Assembly: GCF_036013935.1 (NCBI RefSeq)
Contig: NZ_CP107902.1
Location: 6,047,001 to 6,111,000, forward strand
Origin: Streptomyces sp. NBC_00461
GTDB lineage: Bacteria; Actinomycetota; Actinomycetes; Streptomycetales; Streptomycetaceae
Reading direction: 5' to 3'
DNA: 64,000 nt
Shown here: one piece after another, positions 8,531-17,666 of the stretch
How the letters are laid out: each line of letters starts with the position of its first letter
Numbering within the stretch: position 1 is the stretch's first letter
Notes under the pieces: generated by a model
Database searches by the model: none
Seen by the model: only the letters and a program-made list of their open reading frames with translations
What the model was told of the DNA's origin: nothing
Made by a program: the position numbers and the translations under genes

Positions 8531-10180
8531 GTGAATCAGATGCAGGGCCAGCTTGTCGCGGGCCGCTACCGGCTCGCCGAATCGATCGGCAGCGGCGGCA
8601 TGGGCCGCGTGTGGCGCGCACACGACGAGGTGCTGCACCGGGCAGTCGCGATCAAGGAGTTGACCGCCGCGCTCTACGTGTCCGAGAGCGACCAGGAGCG
8701 GTTGCTCGCGCGCACGCGGGCGGAGGCGCGCGCCGCCGCGCGCATCAACCACTCCGCGGTCGTCACCGTCCATGACGTGCTGGAGCACGACGGCCGCCCG
8801 TGGATCGTGATGGAGCTGGTCGAGGGGTACTCGCTGGCCGACGCGGTCAAGGAGCACGGGCGGGTCGAGCCGGCGGAGGTCGCGCGCATCGGGCTGTGGG
8901 TGCTGCGGGCGCTGCGCGCCGCGCACTCCGCCGGCGTGCTGCACCGTGACGTGAAGCCGGGCAACGTGCTCATCGCCCACGACGGACGCGTCCTGCTCAC
9001 CGACTTCGGCATCGCCCAGATCGAGGGCGACACGACGATCACCCGCACCGGAGAGGTCGTCGGCTCGGTCGACTACCTCGCCCCCGAGCGTGTCCGCGGC
9101 CACGACCCGGGCCCCGCCTCCGACCTGTGGGCGCTCGGCGCCACGCTGTACACGGCGGTGGAGGGCAGGTCGCCGTTCCGCCGCACCTCGCCGCTGTCCA
9201 CGATGCAGGCGGTCGTCGAGGAGCACGCCGCCGAGCCGCACTACGCCGGCCCGCTCGGGCCCGTCATGGCCGCGCTGCTGCACAAGGACCCGGCCGCCCG
9301 GCCTGGTGTCGCCGAGGCCGAGCAGATGCTCGCCGAGGTGGCCGAGGGGCGCCGCTCGAACGCGGCGCAGGCGTACGTGCCGACGCAGCACGTGGGCTCC
9401 CGCTACGAGACGGAGGCCGGTACGGGTCCGCAGTCGGGCTCGTCGACGCCGTATCCGCCGGTCTCGGCGCCCACGTCGATCGGGCCGACCGGCATGCCCA
9501 CGGGCCCGGTCCCCGCGCCGAAGCGCCGCCGTCTGCGGTCCCTCGCGCTCACGATCGCCTTCGCCGCGATCATCGGCGGCGGCGCGGCGGTCGCATGGCA
9601 GAAATGGGACGGGGGGCAGCCGAACGGCGGTGGAGCACCCTCCGTATCGGAGAGCTCGCCCCAGTCGAGCAGCCCCACCAGCACCCCCGCGGGGGGTGTC
9701 CCCGCCGCGTGGAAGCGCTACGACGACCCCTGGGGTTTCACCCTCTACCTGCCCAAGGGCTGGCAGCGGAAGCCCGTCGGCATCAACGGCGACCTCCGCC
9801 AGGTCGACTACACGCCCGACAACGGCAAGCACTTCGTCCGCATCGCCATCGACACCTCGCCGGACTTCAAGGACGCCTACTCGCACCAACTCGACCTGGC
9901 CGAGCAGCTCAAGCAGCGCCTGGTCGGCTACAGGGGAGTCCGGCTGGAGAAGAACACGTACCGCGACGTCGACGGGTCCGTCTGGGAGTACACCTGGTCC
10001 GCGCTGGCCAAGGACCCGCCCTATGTCGCCGGGCCGCGCCACGCCATAGAGGAGACGTACTTCTCGCGGGGCGGCACGGAGTACGCGATCTACATGTCCT
10101 CGCCCGCCGACAGCTGGGCGAAGACGAGCAAGCAGTTCAAGTCGGTACTGCAGGGCTGGCAGGAGAAGACGGACCAGTAG
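8531..10180 (+). CDS. Membrane Ser/Thr protein kinase, cluster member C
   Basis: A 549-residue kinase. Glycine loop GSGGMGRVW (about 20-28), VAIK Lys42, HRD 138-140, DFG 158-160 and APE 184-186 are all intact. A short linker leads to one membrane span (about 337-354, LALTIAFAAIIGGGAAVAW). The extracytoplasmic domain (about 390-549) contains GFTLYLPKGWQR and WEYTW and resembles those of kinases A and D. The GTG start at 8531 has GGGG 4 bases upstream; ATG 8540 in the same frame is also possible. It is the third gene of the array, 153 bp after the pseudokinase. Confidence 0.9.
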   Translation: MNQMQGQLVAGRYRLAESIGSGGMGRVWRAHDEVLHRAVAIKELTAALYVSESDQERLLARTRAEARAAARINHSAVVTVHDVLEHDGRPWIVMELVEGYSLADAVKEHGRVEPAEVARIGLWVLRALRAAHSAGVLHRDVKPGNVLIAHDGRVLLTDFGIAQIEGDTTITRTGEVVGSVDYLAPERVRGHDPGPASDLWALGATLYTAVEGRSPFRRTSPLSTMQAVVEEHAAEPHYAGPLGPVMAALLHKDPAARPGVAEAEQMLAEVAEGRRSNAAQAYVPTQHVGSRYETEAGTGPQSGSSTPYPPVSAPTSIGPTGMPTGPVPAPKRRRLRSLALTIAFAAIIGGGAAVAWQKWDGGQPNGGGAPSVSESSPQSSSPTSTPAGGVPAAWKRYDDPWGFTLYLPKGWQRKPVGINGDLRQVDYTPDNGKHFVRIAIDTSPDFKDAYSHQLDLAEQLKQRLVGYRGVRLEKNTYRDVDGSVWEYTWSALAKDPPYVAGPRHAIEETYFSRGGTEYAIYMSSPADSWAKTSKQFKSVLQGWQEKTDQ

Positions 10181-10239
10181 CCGGAGTTGGCCGGTCGGCG
10201 CCCCGGAGCCGGTGCGTCCGGTGCGGCATGATGGGGCGC

Positions 10240-11916
10240 ATGGGGACCGAGGGGGAGAACGCCCGTGTCATCGCGGGCCGTTACCGGGTCGAGGCGAGAC
10301 TCGGGCGCGGTGGCATGGGCGTGGTGTGGCGGGCCACCGACGAGCTGCTCGGCAGGCAGGTGGCGGTCAAGGAGATCCCACTCGACCTCGACGAGACGCT
10401 CTCCGCCGACGAGGCCCGGCGTCAGCGCGTCCGCACCCTGCGCGAGGCCCGCGCGGTGGCCCAGCTGCGCCACCCGCACATCATCGTCGTCCACGACGTG
10501 GTGGAGCACGACGAACGCCCGTACATCGTCATGGAGTTGATCGACGGCGGCTCCCTGGCCGACCGGGTCTCCGCGCGCGGACCGGTCGACGCCGCTGAGG
10601 CCGCCCGTATCGGCGTGGGACTGCTGAGCGCGCTGCGCACCGCGCACGCGGCCGGCGTCCTGCACCGCGACATCAAACCCGCCAACGTCCTGGTGGAGGC
10701 CGGCACGGACCGGGTCGTCCTCACCGACTTCGGCATCGCCCAGGTCGCCGGCGCCACCACCCTCACCGAGACCGGCTCCTTCGTCGGCTCGCCCGAGTAC
10801 ACCGCGCCGGAGCGGATGTCCGGTGCGAGGACCGGCCCCGAGTCCGACCTCTGGTCGCTGGGTGCGCTGCTGTGCACCGTCCTGAGCGGCGAGTCACCGT
10901 TTCGGCGCGACTCGCTCGGCGGCATCCTGCACGCGGTCGTGGTCGACGAGATACGGCCGCCCGCGCAGGCCGAGCCGCTGCTGCCCGTCGTACGGGGCCT
11001 GCTGGAGCGGGACCCGGACCGGCGGCTGGACGCGGAGCAGGCCGAGCGGATGCTGCGCGCCTACCGTGCCACCGGCCGCACCCCGGAGCATCCGCCCGGT
11101 TACACCCCGACCCAGCGGGACGTGCCGCGCGCGCCCGTGCCCGCGCCGACGCCGTCACCGACGCCGGCGCTCGCGCCGGCGCTCGCGCCGTCGCCCACGG
11201 TGGAGACCAGGCGTTCCACCCGGAGTGTGCTGGTGGCCGCGCTGCTCGTCGCCGCGATGGCCGGGGCCGGGGTGTCGGCGGCGGCGCTGCTCATGAACCG
11301 GGACGGTGACGGGGACGGCACCCCGACGAGCCCCGGATCACATACGTCGGCGAGCACTTCGGGCTCTCCCGGCACCTCGGCCCCTCCCGGCACCTCCGCC
11401 TCTCCCACCGCCCCGAGCGCCTCATCGTCCCCCACGGTCTCCGGTGCCGGCGTCACCGCGAGCCACCGCCCCTCCGCCCCCTCCGGCTACCGCACGGTCG
11501 ACGACCCCGCGGGCTTCTCCCTCGCCGTACCGGAGGACTTCACCCGCGAGCCCCAGGGTGAGCGTGTCTTCTACCTGTCGACGGGGGAGGTTTTCCGCCT
11601 CGGCATCAAGGTCGCCGACCCGGCGGCGGGTGGTCCGCTCGGCGTGATGCGGCGCGCCGCCGCCAACGGCGCCGACACGAACCCCGGTTACCACGACGGC
11701 CGGGTCATCTCGACCACGCAGGCCGAACACCCCGCCGCCCTCTGGGAGTTCACCTGGAACGGTTTCAGTACGGCGGAGGGGCCGCGGCACACCTACGACC
11801 TGTGCTGGGAGGAGGGCGGGCGGATGTACGACGTGTGGGTGTCGGCGCCGGTAGGAAAGGTGCGGGAGGCGAAGGAGTACTTCGACGTCGCGACCGACAC
11901 TTTCGTACGTCATTGA
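10240..11916 (+). CDS. Membrane Ser/Thr protein kinase, cluster member D
   Basis: A 558-residue kinase with intact GRGGMGVVW loop, VAVK Lys44, HRD 142-144, DFG 163-165 and APE near 190. A Pro/Ala-rich linker of PTPSPTP and LAPALAP type precedes a single membrane span (about 327-350), then a Thr/Ser/Pro stretch and an extracytoplasmic domain with GFSLAVPEDF and WEFTW. Three in-frame ATGs lie together at 10228, 10231 and 10240. The last is chosen because GGGG lies just upstream and MGTEGE begins the conserved part. Only 59 bp separate it from kinase C, so cotranscription is likely. Confidence 0.9.
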   Translation: MGTEGENARVIAGRYRVEARLGRGGMGVVWRATDELLGRQVAVKEIPLDLDETLSADEARRQRVRTLREARAVAQLRHPHIIVVHDVVEHDERPYIVMELIDGGSLADRVSARGPVDAAEAARIGVGLLSALRTAHAAGVLHRDIKPANVLVEAGTDRVVLTDFGIAQVAGATTLTETGSFVGSPEYTAPERMSGARTGPESDLWSLGALLCTVLSGESPFRRDSLGGILHAVVVDEIRPPAQAEPLLPVVRGLLERDPDRRLDAEQAERMLRAYRATGRTPEHPPGYTPTQRDVPRAPVPAPTPSPTPALAPALAPSPTVETRRSTRSVLVAALLVAAMAGAGVSAAALLMNRDGDGDGTPTSPGSHTSASTSGSPGTSAPPGTSASPTAPSASSSPTVSGAGVTASHRPSAPSGYRTVDDPAGFSLAVPEDFTREPQGERVFYLSTGEVFRLGIKVADPAAGGPLGVMRRAAANGADTNPGYHDGRVISTTQAEHPAALWEFTWNGFSTAEGPRHTYDLCWEEGGRMYDVWVSAPVGKVREAKEYFDVATDTFVRH

Positions 11917-12046
11917 CCGACACACGCCTTCGTACCGCCTTCGGGCATGCACAAAAGGGAAATAGGTGGCAGTGCGGGTCACGGCTGTGTGACCGGAAAG
12001 CATTCCTTGTGGATACGGGAGCGCCCGGCGCGATATGGATGGACGC

Positions 12047-13651
12047 ATGAGCAGCAACGGGGGATCCGCCCGCGAGCCCGACGACACGACGAGTTTTGTT
12101 CTGCAACCGCCGTGGCAGGCGAGCGCGCAGGCAACGCCCACGCAGGTCGTCCCGTCGCAGTCCCAGCCCGCTCAGGATCCTGGTGCCGGGCGTCTCGTCG
12201 CGGGCCGGTACCGGCTGTTGGCCAGGCTCGGGCACGGCGGCATGGGCACGGTGTGGCGGGCCAAGGACGAGACCGTCGACCGCGAGGTGGCCGTCAAGGA
12301 GCCCCGCGTCCCGGACCATCTTCCCGAGCGCGAACGCGCCAACGCCTTCGAGCGAATGCGCCGCGAGGCGCGCGCCGCGGCACGCCTCGACCACCCTGCC
12401 GTCGTCAACGTCCATGACGTGGCGGTCGTGGACGGCCGGCCGTGGATCGTCATGGAGCTGGTGCACGGGCGCTCGCTCGGCGACGCCCTGCAGGAGGGCA
12501 TGCTGAGCGCGCGCGAGGCGGCCAGGGTCGGCCTGGAGGTGCTCGGCGCGCTGGAGGCCGCGCACGCGGCGGGCGTCCTGCACCGTGACGTCAAGCCGGA
12601 CAACGTGCTGCTGGGCCGCCATGACCGTGTCGTCCTGACCGACTTCGGCATCGCCCAGATCGAGGGCGAGACGAACCTGACGGACACCGGCGGTTTCGTC
12701 GGCTCGCCCGAGTACATCGCCCCCGAGCGGGTGCTGGGCCAGCGTCCGGGCCCGGCCTCCGACCTCTGGTCCCTCGGCGTCGTCCTCTACGCGGCCACGG
12801 AGGGCGTCTCCCCGTTCCGCCGCAGCAACACGCCGGCCACGCTCCAGTCGGTCCTCAACGCCACGCCGGCGCCGCCCGCCTCGGCGCCGGGTCCGCTGGC
12901 CGAGCTGATCACGGGTCTGCTGCAGAAGGATCCGGCCAGACGGCCGACCGCCGCCCGGATCCGGGACGTGCTGTCGGAGATCGCGAACCCGCCTGCCCTC
13001 GCGCCCACCCAGCCCGCGCAGATCGTCACGCGCGGGATCCGGCTCGGGCGCAGGGCGTGGCTCGGCGTCGGCGCCGGTGTCGTCGCGGCGGCGGTGGCGG
13101 CGTATCTGGTGATCGCGGATCCGTTCGCGGGGACGCTGCCGGACGGCTGGAAGAAGCACGACCTCGGTGCGAAGGTCGGGTCCGCCATCGGCGTGCCCGC
13201 GGCCTTCGTGAAGGGCAAGCCCGCCGACGACTCGGACGGGACGACCGTCTCCTTCAAGGACCCGAGCGGCACGGTCTGGATCACCGTCGACCGCGACATC
13301 AAGGCCGACGACAAGGACCACGAGATCCCTCAGTCCGCGGCGGCCAGGGCCTTCGCGGAGTGGGCGACGCTGCAGGACGGCGAGTACTCCTGGGGCATCG
13401 CCGACGACCCCGCGCCCAAGGGCGATCCGCAGCCGAGCACCTACAAGGACCGCAAGGCCGCCGAGAACACCATCGTCTACACGGCCACCGACGACCCGCA
13501 GCTGCGTGAGGCCCAGGTCCGCTACTACAGGGCGGGCAACGGCGACATGTACCGGCTGTGGATCGACTATCCGGGCCGGGGCTACTTCACCCAGGAGGGC
13601 CGGGAGATCGCCAGGGAGGCCATCGCCAACTGGGACGTCCACCAGCTCTGA
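12047..13651 (+). CDS. Membrane Ser/Thr protein kinase, cluster member E
   Basis: A 534-residue kinase. A Gln/Ser/Pro-rich 48-residue N-terminal tail precedes the kinase domain: GHGGMGTVW, VAVK Lys84, HRD 179-181, DFG 199-201 and APE. A membrane span at about 341-362 (GVGAGVVAAAVAAYLVI) follows the kinase almost directly, without the long linker of kinases A, B and F. The extracytoplasmic part (about 365-534) starts LPDGWKKHDL and is the most divergent of the set, lacking the WEFT motif. ATG 12047 is preferred over ATG 12035; neither has a strong ribosome site. Confidence 0.88.
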   Translation: MSSNGGSAREPDDTTSFVLQPPWQASAQATPTQVVPSQSQPAQDPGAGRLVAGRYRLLARLGHGGMGTVWRAKDETVDREVAVKEPRVPDHLPERERANAFERMRREARAAARLDHPAVVNVHDVAVVDGRPWIVMELVHGRSLGDALQEGMLSAREAARVGLEVLGALEAAHAAGVLHRDVKPDNVLLGRHDRVVLTDFGIAQIEGETNLTDTGGFVGSPEYIAPERVLGQRPGPASDLWSLGVVLYAATEGVSPFRRSNTPATLQSVLNATPAPPASAPGPLAELITGLLQKDPARRPTAARIRDVLSEIANPPALAPTQPAQIVTRGIRLGRRAWLGVGAGVVAAAVAAYLVIADPFAGTLPDGWKKHDLGAKVGSAIGVPAAFVKGKPADDSDGTTVSFKDPSGTVWITVDRDIKADDKDHEIPQSAAARAFAEWATLQDGEYSWGIADDPAPKGDPQPSTYKDRKAAENTIVYTATDDPQLREAQVRYYRAGNGDMYRLWIDYPGRGYFTQEGREIAREAIANWDVHQL

Positions 13652-13658
13652 CCCGCCC

Positions 13659-14555
13659 TCAACCCCGTACGCCCGCACGGTACTTGCCCGGTGTCACCCC
13701 GAACTCCCTGCTGAACGCGTGCGAGAGCGCGTACGGGCTGCTGTACCCCGCCTCGCGGGCCACCGAGGCCAGCGGGGCGTCGGTGTCGCGCAGGAGCGTG
13801 GCCGTGCGGGTCAGCCGCCACCACGTCAGATACGCCATCGGCGGCCGGCCCACCAGTGCCGTGAACCGTCGCGCCAGCGTCGCCCGGGACACGCCCGCCT
13901 CCGCGGCCAGGCTGTCGTTGGTCCAGGGGGCGGCCGGGTCCGAGTGCAGCGCGCGCAGGGCGGCCGTGGTCACCGGGTCGCTCAGGACCGCCGGCCAGGA
14001 ACCGGTGTCCGACTCCGTCGTCCAGGCGCGCACCAGATAGATCAGCAGCAGGTCGAGCAGGCTCGGCAGGGCCAGGCAGGAGCCCGGGCGGCGCTCGTCG
14101 AGTTCGCGGGCCAACAGGTCCACCGCCGAACGGAGTTCGGGGTGGGCACCCACACGGTTGGGCAGGTGGACGACCTGCGGCAGCTCCGCCAGCAGGGGAT
14201 GGACCCGGCTGTGGTCCAGGCGGTACTTGCCGCACAGCAGCTCCACCTCGCGCCCGGCCGGATCGGCGGGCGGCCGGCGCATCTCCTCGAACGGCACCGC
14301 CCTCATCGTGTCGCCGGGCGCGTCCGCGAGCACATGCCCCGCCCCGTGCGGCAGCAGTACGACGTCCCCGGCACCCAGCGTCACCGGTTCGCCGTCCCCG
14401 TCAGGCCGCAGCCAGCAGCTGCCCGCGAGGACGACATGGAAGCCCGCCCCCTCGTACGGGGCGAACCGGGTGCACCAACTGCCGCCGACCCGCAGCCGGT
14501 TCGAGGAGGGCTGTCCGATGCGTACGGCGGAGATCGCGTCGCTCACCACGTCCAT
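13659..14555 (-). CDS. AraC-family transcriptional regulator with cupin domain
   Basis: A 298-residue regulator. The N-terminal half (about 1-170) looks like the AraC-associated cupin_6 ligand-binding domain (GGSWCTRFAPYEGAGFHVVLAG, GAGDVVLLPHG). The C-terminal about 100 residues carry two helix-turn-helix motifs: SLAAEAGVSRATLARRF, and VAREAGYSSPYALSHAF with terminal GVTPGKYR. ATG 14555 (MDVVSDAISAVRIG) is the start, since the upstream extension is not protein-like. It is transcribed divergently from the metallo-hydrolase at 14672, separated by 116 bp, so it probably controls that gene. The pair sits between kinases E and F. Confidence 0.88.
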   Translation of the reverse strand: MDVVSDAISAVRIGQPSSNRLRVGGSWCTRFAPYEGAGFHVVLAGSCWLRPDGDGEPVTLGAGDVVLLPHGAGHVLADAPGDTMRAVPFEEMRRPPADPAGREVELLCGKYRLDHSRVHPLLAELPQVVHLPNRVGAHPELRSAVDLLARELDERRPGSCLALPSLLDLLLIYLVRAWTTESDTGSWPAVLSDPVTTAALRALHSDPAAPWTNDSLAAEAGVSRATLARRFTALVGRPPMAYLTWWRLTRTATLLRDTDAPLASVAREAGYSSPYALSHAFSREFGVTPGKYRAGVRG

Positions 14556-14671
14556 GGCTTGGCAGCCTACTCCGGCCCGAGGCGAGAGCGCATCGCGCAT
14601 GAGACGCATGCGTATCCAGGAGAGCAGATCAGGCATTGGAATGCTCATTCGGACTTCGTACCGTCGTGGGC

Positions 14672-15577
14672 ATGGCTGATGAAAACACGCAGAGCTTCGT
14701 GATCGGTGACGTCCAGGTCCTCCGGATCGTCGAGTGGCAGGAGCCCTACGCCCCCGCCCGCGGCCTCGTACCGGGCGTCGCACCCGAGGTGTGGGAGGAC
14801 AACCGGGAGGCGCTGGCGCCGGACCACTGGGAGCCCGGTGGCGACCGCGCCGTCGTCGCCCTGCAGACCTGGGTGCTGCGCAGCGCCGGGCGGACCGTGC
14901 TGGTGGACACCGGAGTGGGGCACGGGCGGGAGCGGCCCGGGAATCCGCTCTTCCACCGGCAGCAGGGGCTCGGCCTCCCGGCGCGCCTGGCCCGGGCCGG
15001 CGTACGGCCCGAGGACGTCGACGTCGTCGTCAACACCCACATCCACGGTGACCACGTCGGCTGGAACACCCGCGATGTGGACGGCAGTTGGGTGCCCACG
15101 TTCCCCGGCGCCAGGTACCTTCTCCCGGCCGCCGACGACCACCACTTCGGCCCGGACGGCGGGTACGGCGGTGACGTACGGCCCGACGACCGCCTGATCT
15201 ACGAGGACAGCGTCGCGCCCGTCCACACGTCCGGACAGGCCGTGCTCTGGGACGGCGAGCACCGCATCGACGAGCACCTGACCCTGGAGTCCACCCCCGG
15301 GCACACCCCGGGCTCGTCCGTGCTGCGCGTCGCCTCCGGCGGCGAACAGGCCGTCTTCGTGGGCGACTTGATGCACAGTCCGGTCCAGATCCTGCACCCC
15401 GAGTGCAGCAGCTGCTTCTGCCTGGACCCCGAGCGGGCCGCCGCCGAGCGTCGACGCGTCCTGGAACGAGCCGCGGACCAGGGCGAGTTGGTGATCCCCG
15501 CGCACTTCGGCGGGCCGGGGGTGGTGGAGGTGCGGCGGCAGGGGGCCTCGTTCGCCTTCGGCGGCTGGACGCCGTAG
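14672..15577 (+). CDS. Metallo-beta-lactamase-fold hydrolase
   Basis: A 301-residue MBL-fold protein. The zinc motif THIHGDHVGW (HxHxDH, near residue 130), STPGHTPGS, FVGDLMHSP (bridging Asp) and the terminal PAHFGG give the full metal-ligand set. No signal peptide is visible, so it is cytoplasmic. Closest in style to lactonase/AttM-like or quorum-quenching MBL proteins, but the substrate cannot be assigned. ATG 14672 (MADENTQ) is preceded by GTGGG. Divergent from the AraC regulator, its likely controller. Kinase F starts 48 bp downstream. Confidence 0.85.
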   Translation: MADENTQSFVIGDVQVLRIVEWQEPYAPARGLVPGVAPEVWEDNREALAPDHWEPGGDRAVVALQTWVLRSAGRTVLVDTGVGHGRERPGNPLFHRQQGLGLPARLARAGVRPEDVDVVVNTHIHGDHVGWNTRDVDGSWVPTFPGARYLLPAADDHHFGPDGGYGGDVRPDDRLIYEDSVAPVHTSGQAVLWDGEHRIDEHLTLESTPGHTPGSSVLRVASGGEQAVFVGDLMHSPVQILHPECSSCFCLDPERAAAERRRVLERAADQGELVIPAHFGGPGVVEVRRQGASFAFGGWTP

Positions 15578-15625
15578 CCGGGCTCCGCGTCGACAAGTCC
15601 CCGTTCCGCAAGGTACTCATGAGGC

Positions 15626-17530
15626 ATGAGTGCAGGCGGCGAACAGGCGCGCGACGGTCGGCTGGTCGGCGGGCGCTACCGGCTGACCGAGCGCATCGGC
15701 TCGGGCGGCATGGGCACCGTCTGGCAGGCGTACGACGAACTCGTGGGGCGGGACGTCGCCGTCAAGCAGCCCCGGCTGCCGGGCGACCCCGAGGACGAGC
15801 ACCGCCGTCGGGCCGCCGGCCGCCTCCACCGCGAGGCCCGCGCCGCCGCCCGCGTCGATCATCCGGCCGCCGTCTCCATCCATGACGTCGTAGTGGAGGA
15901 GGACGGACTCCCGTGGATCGTCATGGAGTTGGTCCGCGGCGAGTCCCTGCACGACGTACTGCGGCGCGGCCCGGTCGACGCCGCCGAGGCAGCCCGTATC
16001 GGCCTCGCCGTCCTCGGCGCCCTGGACGCCGCGCACACCGTCGGAATCGTCCACCGGGACGTCAAGCCCGCCAACGTCCTTCTCGGCCCGCATCGCCGGG
16101 TCGTCCTCACCGACTTCGGCATCGCCCACATCCAGGGCGAGGAGTCCCTCACCATGAGCGGCGAGTTCGTCGGCTCGCTGGAGTTCGTCGCACCCGAGCG
16201 GATGTCGGGCCGAAGTGCCGGGCCCCCGTCCGACCTGTGGTCACTGGGCGTACTGCTGTACGCGGCCGTGGAAGGGTGGTCGCCCTTCCGTCGTACGACC
16301 GTCGAGTCCACGCTCGCCGCGATCATCGCCGCCGATCCCCCCGAACCGAAACAGGCAGGCCCTCTCGGGCCGCTGCTCACCCGGCTGCTGACGAAGGAAC
16401 CCGAGCAGCGGCCCGGCACCGAGGAGACGAGCGCGGTCCTGGAGGCGGTGGCCGAGGGATGGCCGGTGCCGGACGTGACGCACGACTCCGCCACCCTGGC
16501 CCAGGACGCCTCACAACTACGCGAGTTCGCGGACGACGTGGGGACCGTGCGGTTGGGTGCGGGGCGGGCGCAGGGGGCTGCGGTGTCGCGGGGAGCGGAG
16601 CCCGCGGCCGCCGTACGGGAATCCGAGGCGTCCCATCCGATTCCGGGTCCCGAGGCGTCATCTGGTCCTGACAAGTCGTCCAAACCCGAGCCGCCCCACC
16701 CGATGCCCGGCCCCCACCCGATGCCCGGCCCCGAGCCGTCGTCCGGCCCTGAGCCGTGGTCCGAACCTGAGTCGTCGTCCGAACCTGAGTCGTCGTCCGG
16801 TCCCGAGTCGTCGTCCGAACCCGCCACGCAGGCCGTCGCGAGTCCCTCCCCGGGGCCCTCCCCGAACCCGCGGCCTCGTCCCAAGGGGCCGGCCCTGCGG
16901 CGCTCGGCCCTGCGGCGCCCCGCCCCGCTGGCCCTGCTCGCCGCCCTTCTGGTCGGCGGCACCTGGTTCGCCGTCTCTCACTTCGGCGACCGGCACGGCG
17001 ACGACGTCACAGAGCACAACGCCACCTACGGTTCGGCGCCCCTCGCCCCCGCCGCGAGCCCCACCGCCGTCACCTGGGCCGCGCACCGGGAAGCGGCGAT
17101 GAACGCCGTCCTCTCCCTCCCCGCCCCGTACCGGGAGTCGGCCAGGGAGGGCGGCGCGGCCGACCCGCCCCGCCTCGTGGAGTACGACGCGGCCGGCAGC
17201 GGCCTCACCCTCCGTCTCACCGAATGGGACAGGGCGCCCCGCTCCCCGATGGCCCAGGCCCAGCAGGCGCACGCCGACTGGAACACCTACGACGGGGACG
17301 CGCGCACCCAGTACACCCGCACCACGTTCCACGGATCCGAGGCGGTCCTCGCCGACACCGCGTACGGCCTGGAGGGCTCCCCGACCCGGGTGATGGAGCT
17401 GATGATCCGCACCGACGACGGCCGCATGTACGAACTGCGTGTCGACATGCCCAAGGGCACTCCGGCCGAGAAGAAGGGCACGGCCCTGTTCAAGGGCGCA
17501 CGTGACCGCCTTGTGATCGCGAAGAGCTGA
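15626..17530 (+). CDS. Membrane Ser/Thr protein kinase, cluster member F
   Basis: A 634-residue kinase. GSGGMGTVW, VAVK Lys47, HRD 143-145 and DFG 163-165 are intact. The linker (about 340-425) holds tandem Pro/Glu/Ser motifs (PEPSSG, SEPESSS) repeated several times and coded by near-identical DNA around 16690-16830. One membrane span lies at about 430-452, followed by an extracytoplasmic domain of about 180 residues that is related only loosely to the others (MYELRVDMPKGT). It is separated from the main array by the AraC/MBL pair. The kinase domain is closest by eye to kinase E. ATG 15626 is the first usable start. Confidence 0.88.
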   Translation: MSAGGEQARDGRLVGGRYRLTERIGSGGMGTVWQAYDELVGRDVAVKQPRLPGDPEDEHRRRAAGRLHREARAAARVDHPAAVSIHDVVVEEDGLPWIVMELVRGESLHDVLRRGPVDAAEAARIGLAVLGALDAAHTVGIVHRDVKPANVLLGPHRRVVLTDFGIAHIQGEESLTMSGEFVGSLEFVAPERMSGRSAGPPSDLWSLGVLLYAAVEGWSPFRRTTVESTLAAIIAADPPEPKQAGPLGPLLTRLLTKEPEQRPGTEETSAVLEAVAEGWPVPDVTHDSATLAQDASQLREFADDVGTVRLGAGRAQGAAVSRGAEPAAAVRESEASHPIPGPEASSGPDKSSKPEPPHPMPGPHPMPGPEPSSGPEPWSEPESSSEPESSSGPESSSEPATQAVASPSPGPSPNPRPRPKGPALRRSALRRPAPLALLAALLVGGTWFAVSHFGDRHGDDVTEHNATYGSAPLAPAASPTAVTWAAHREAAMNAVLSLPAPYRESAREGGAADPPRLVEYDAAGSGLTLRLTEWDRAPRSPMAQAQQAHADWNTYDGDARTQYTRTTFHGSEAVLADTAYGLEGSPTRVMELMIRTDDGRMYELRVDMPKGTPAEKKGTALFKGARDRLVIAKS

Positions 17531-17666
17531 AACCCGCCCCGCCGCACCGCCCAACGCCCTGATCAGTGCATTCGTTGCCAGTACCCACTGGCGGCGTGTG
17601 TGCACTGCGTGAAGCCGCGTTACCGACGGGTACCCAAAGCCTCCGCACCGGCATACCCTGCGCCTC

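Noticed and set aside
9127..10239. Long in-frame extension upstream of kinase D
   Set aside because: It overlaps kinase C in another frame, has no domain content, and a good start lies at 10240.
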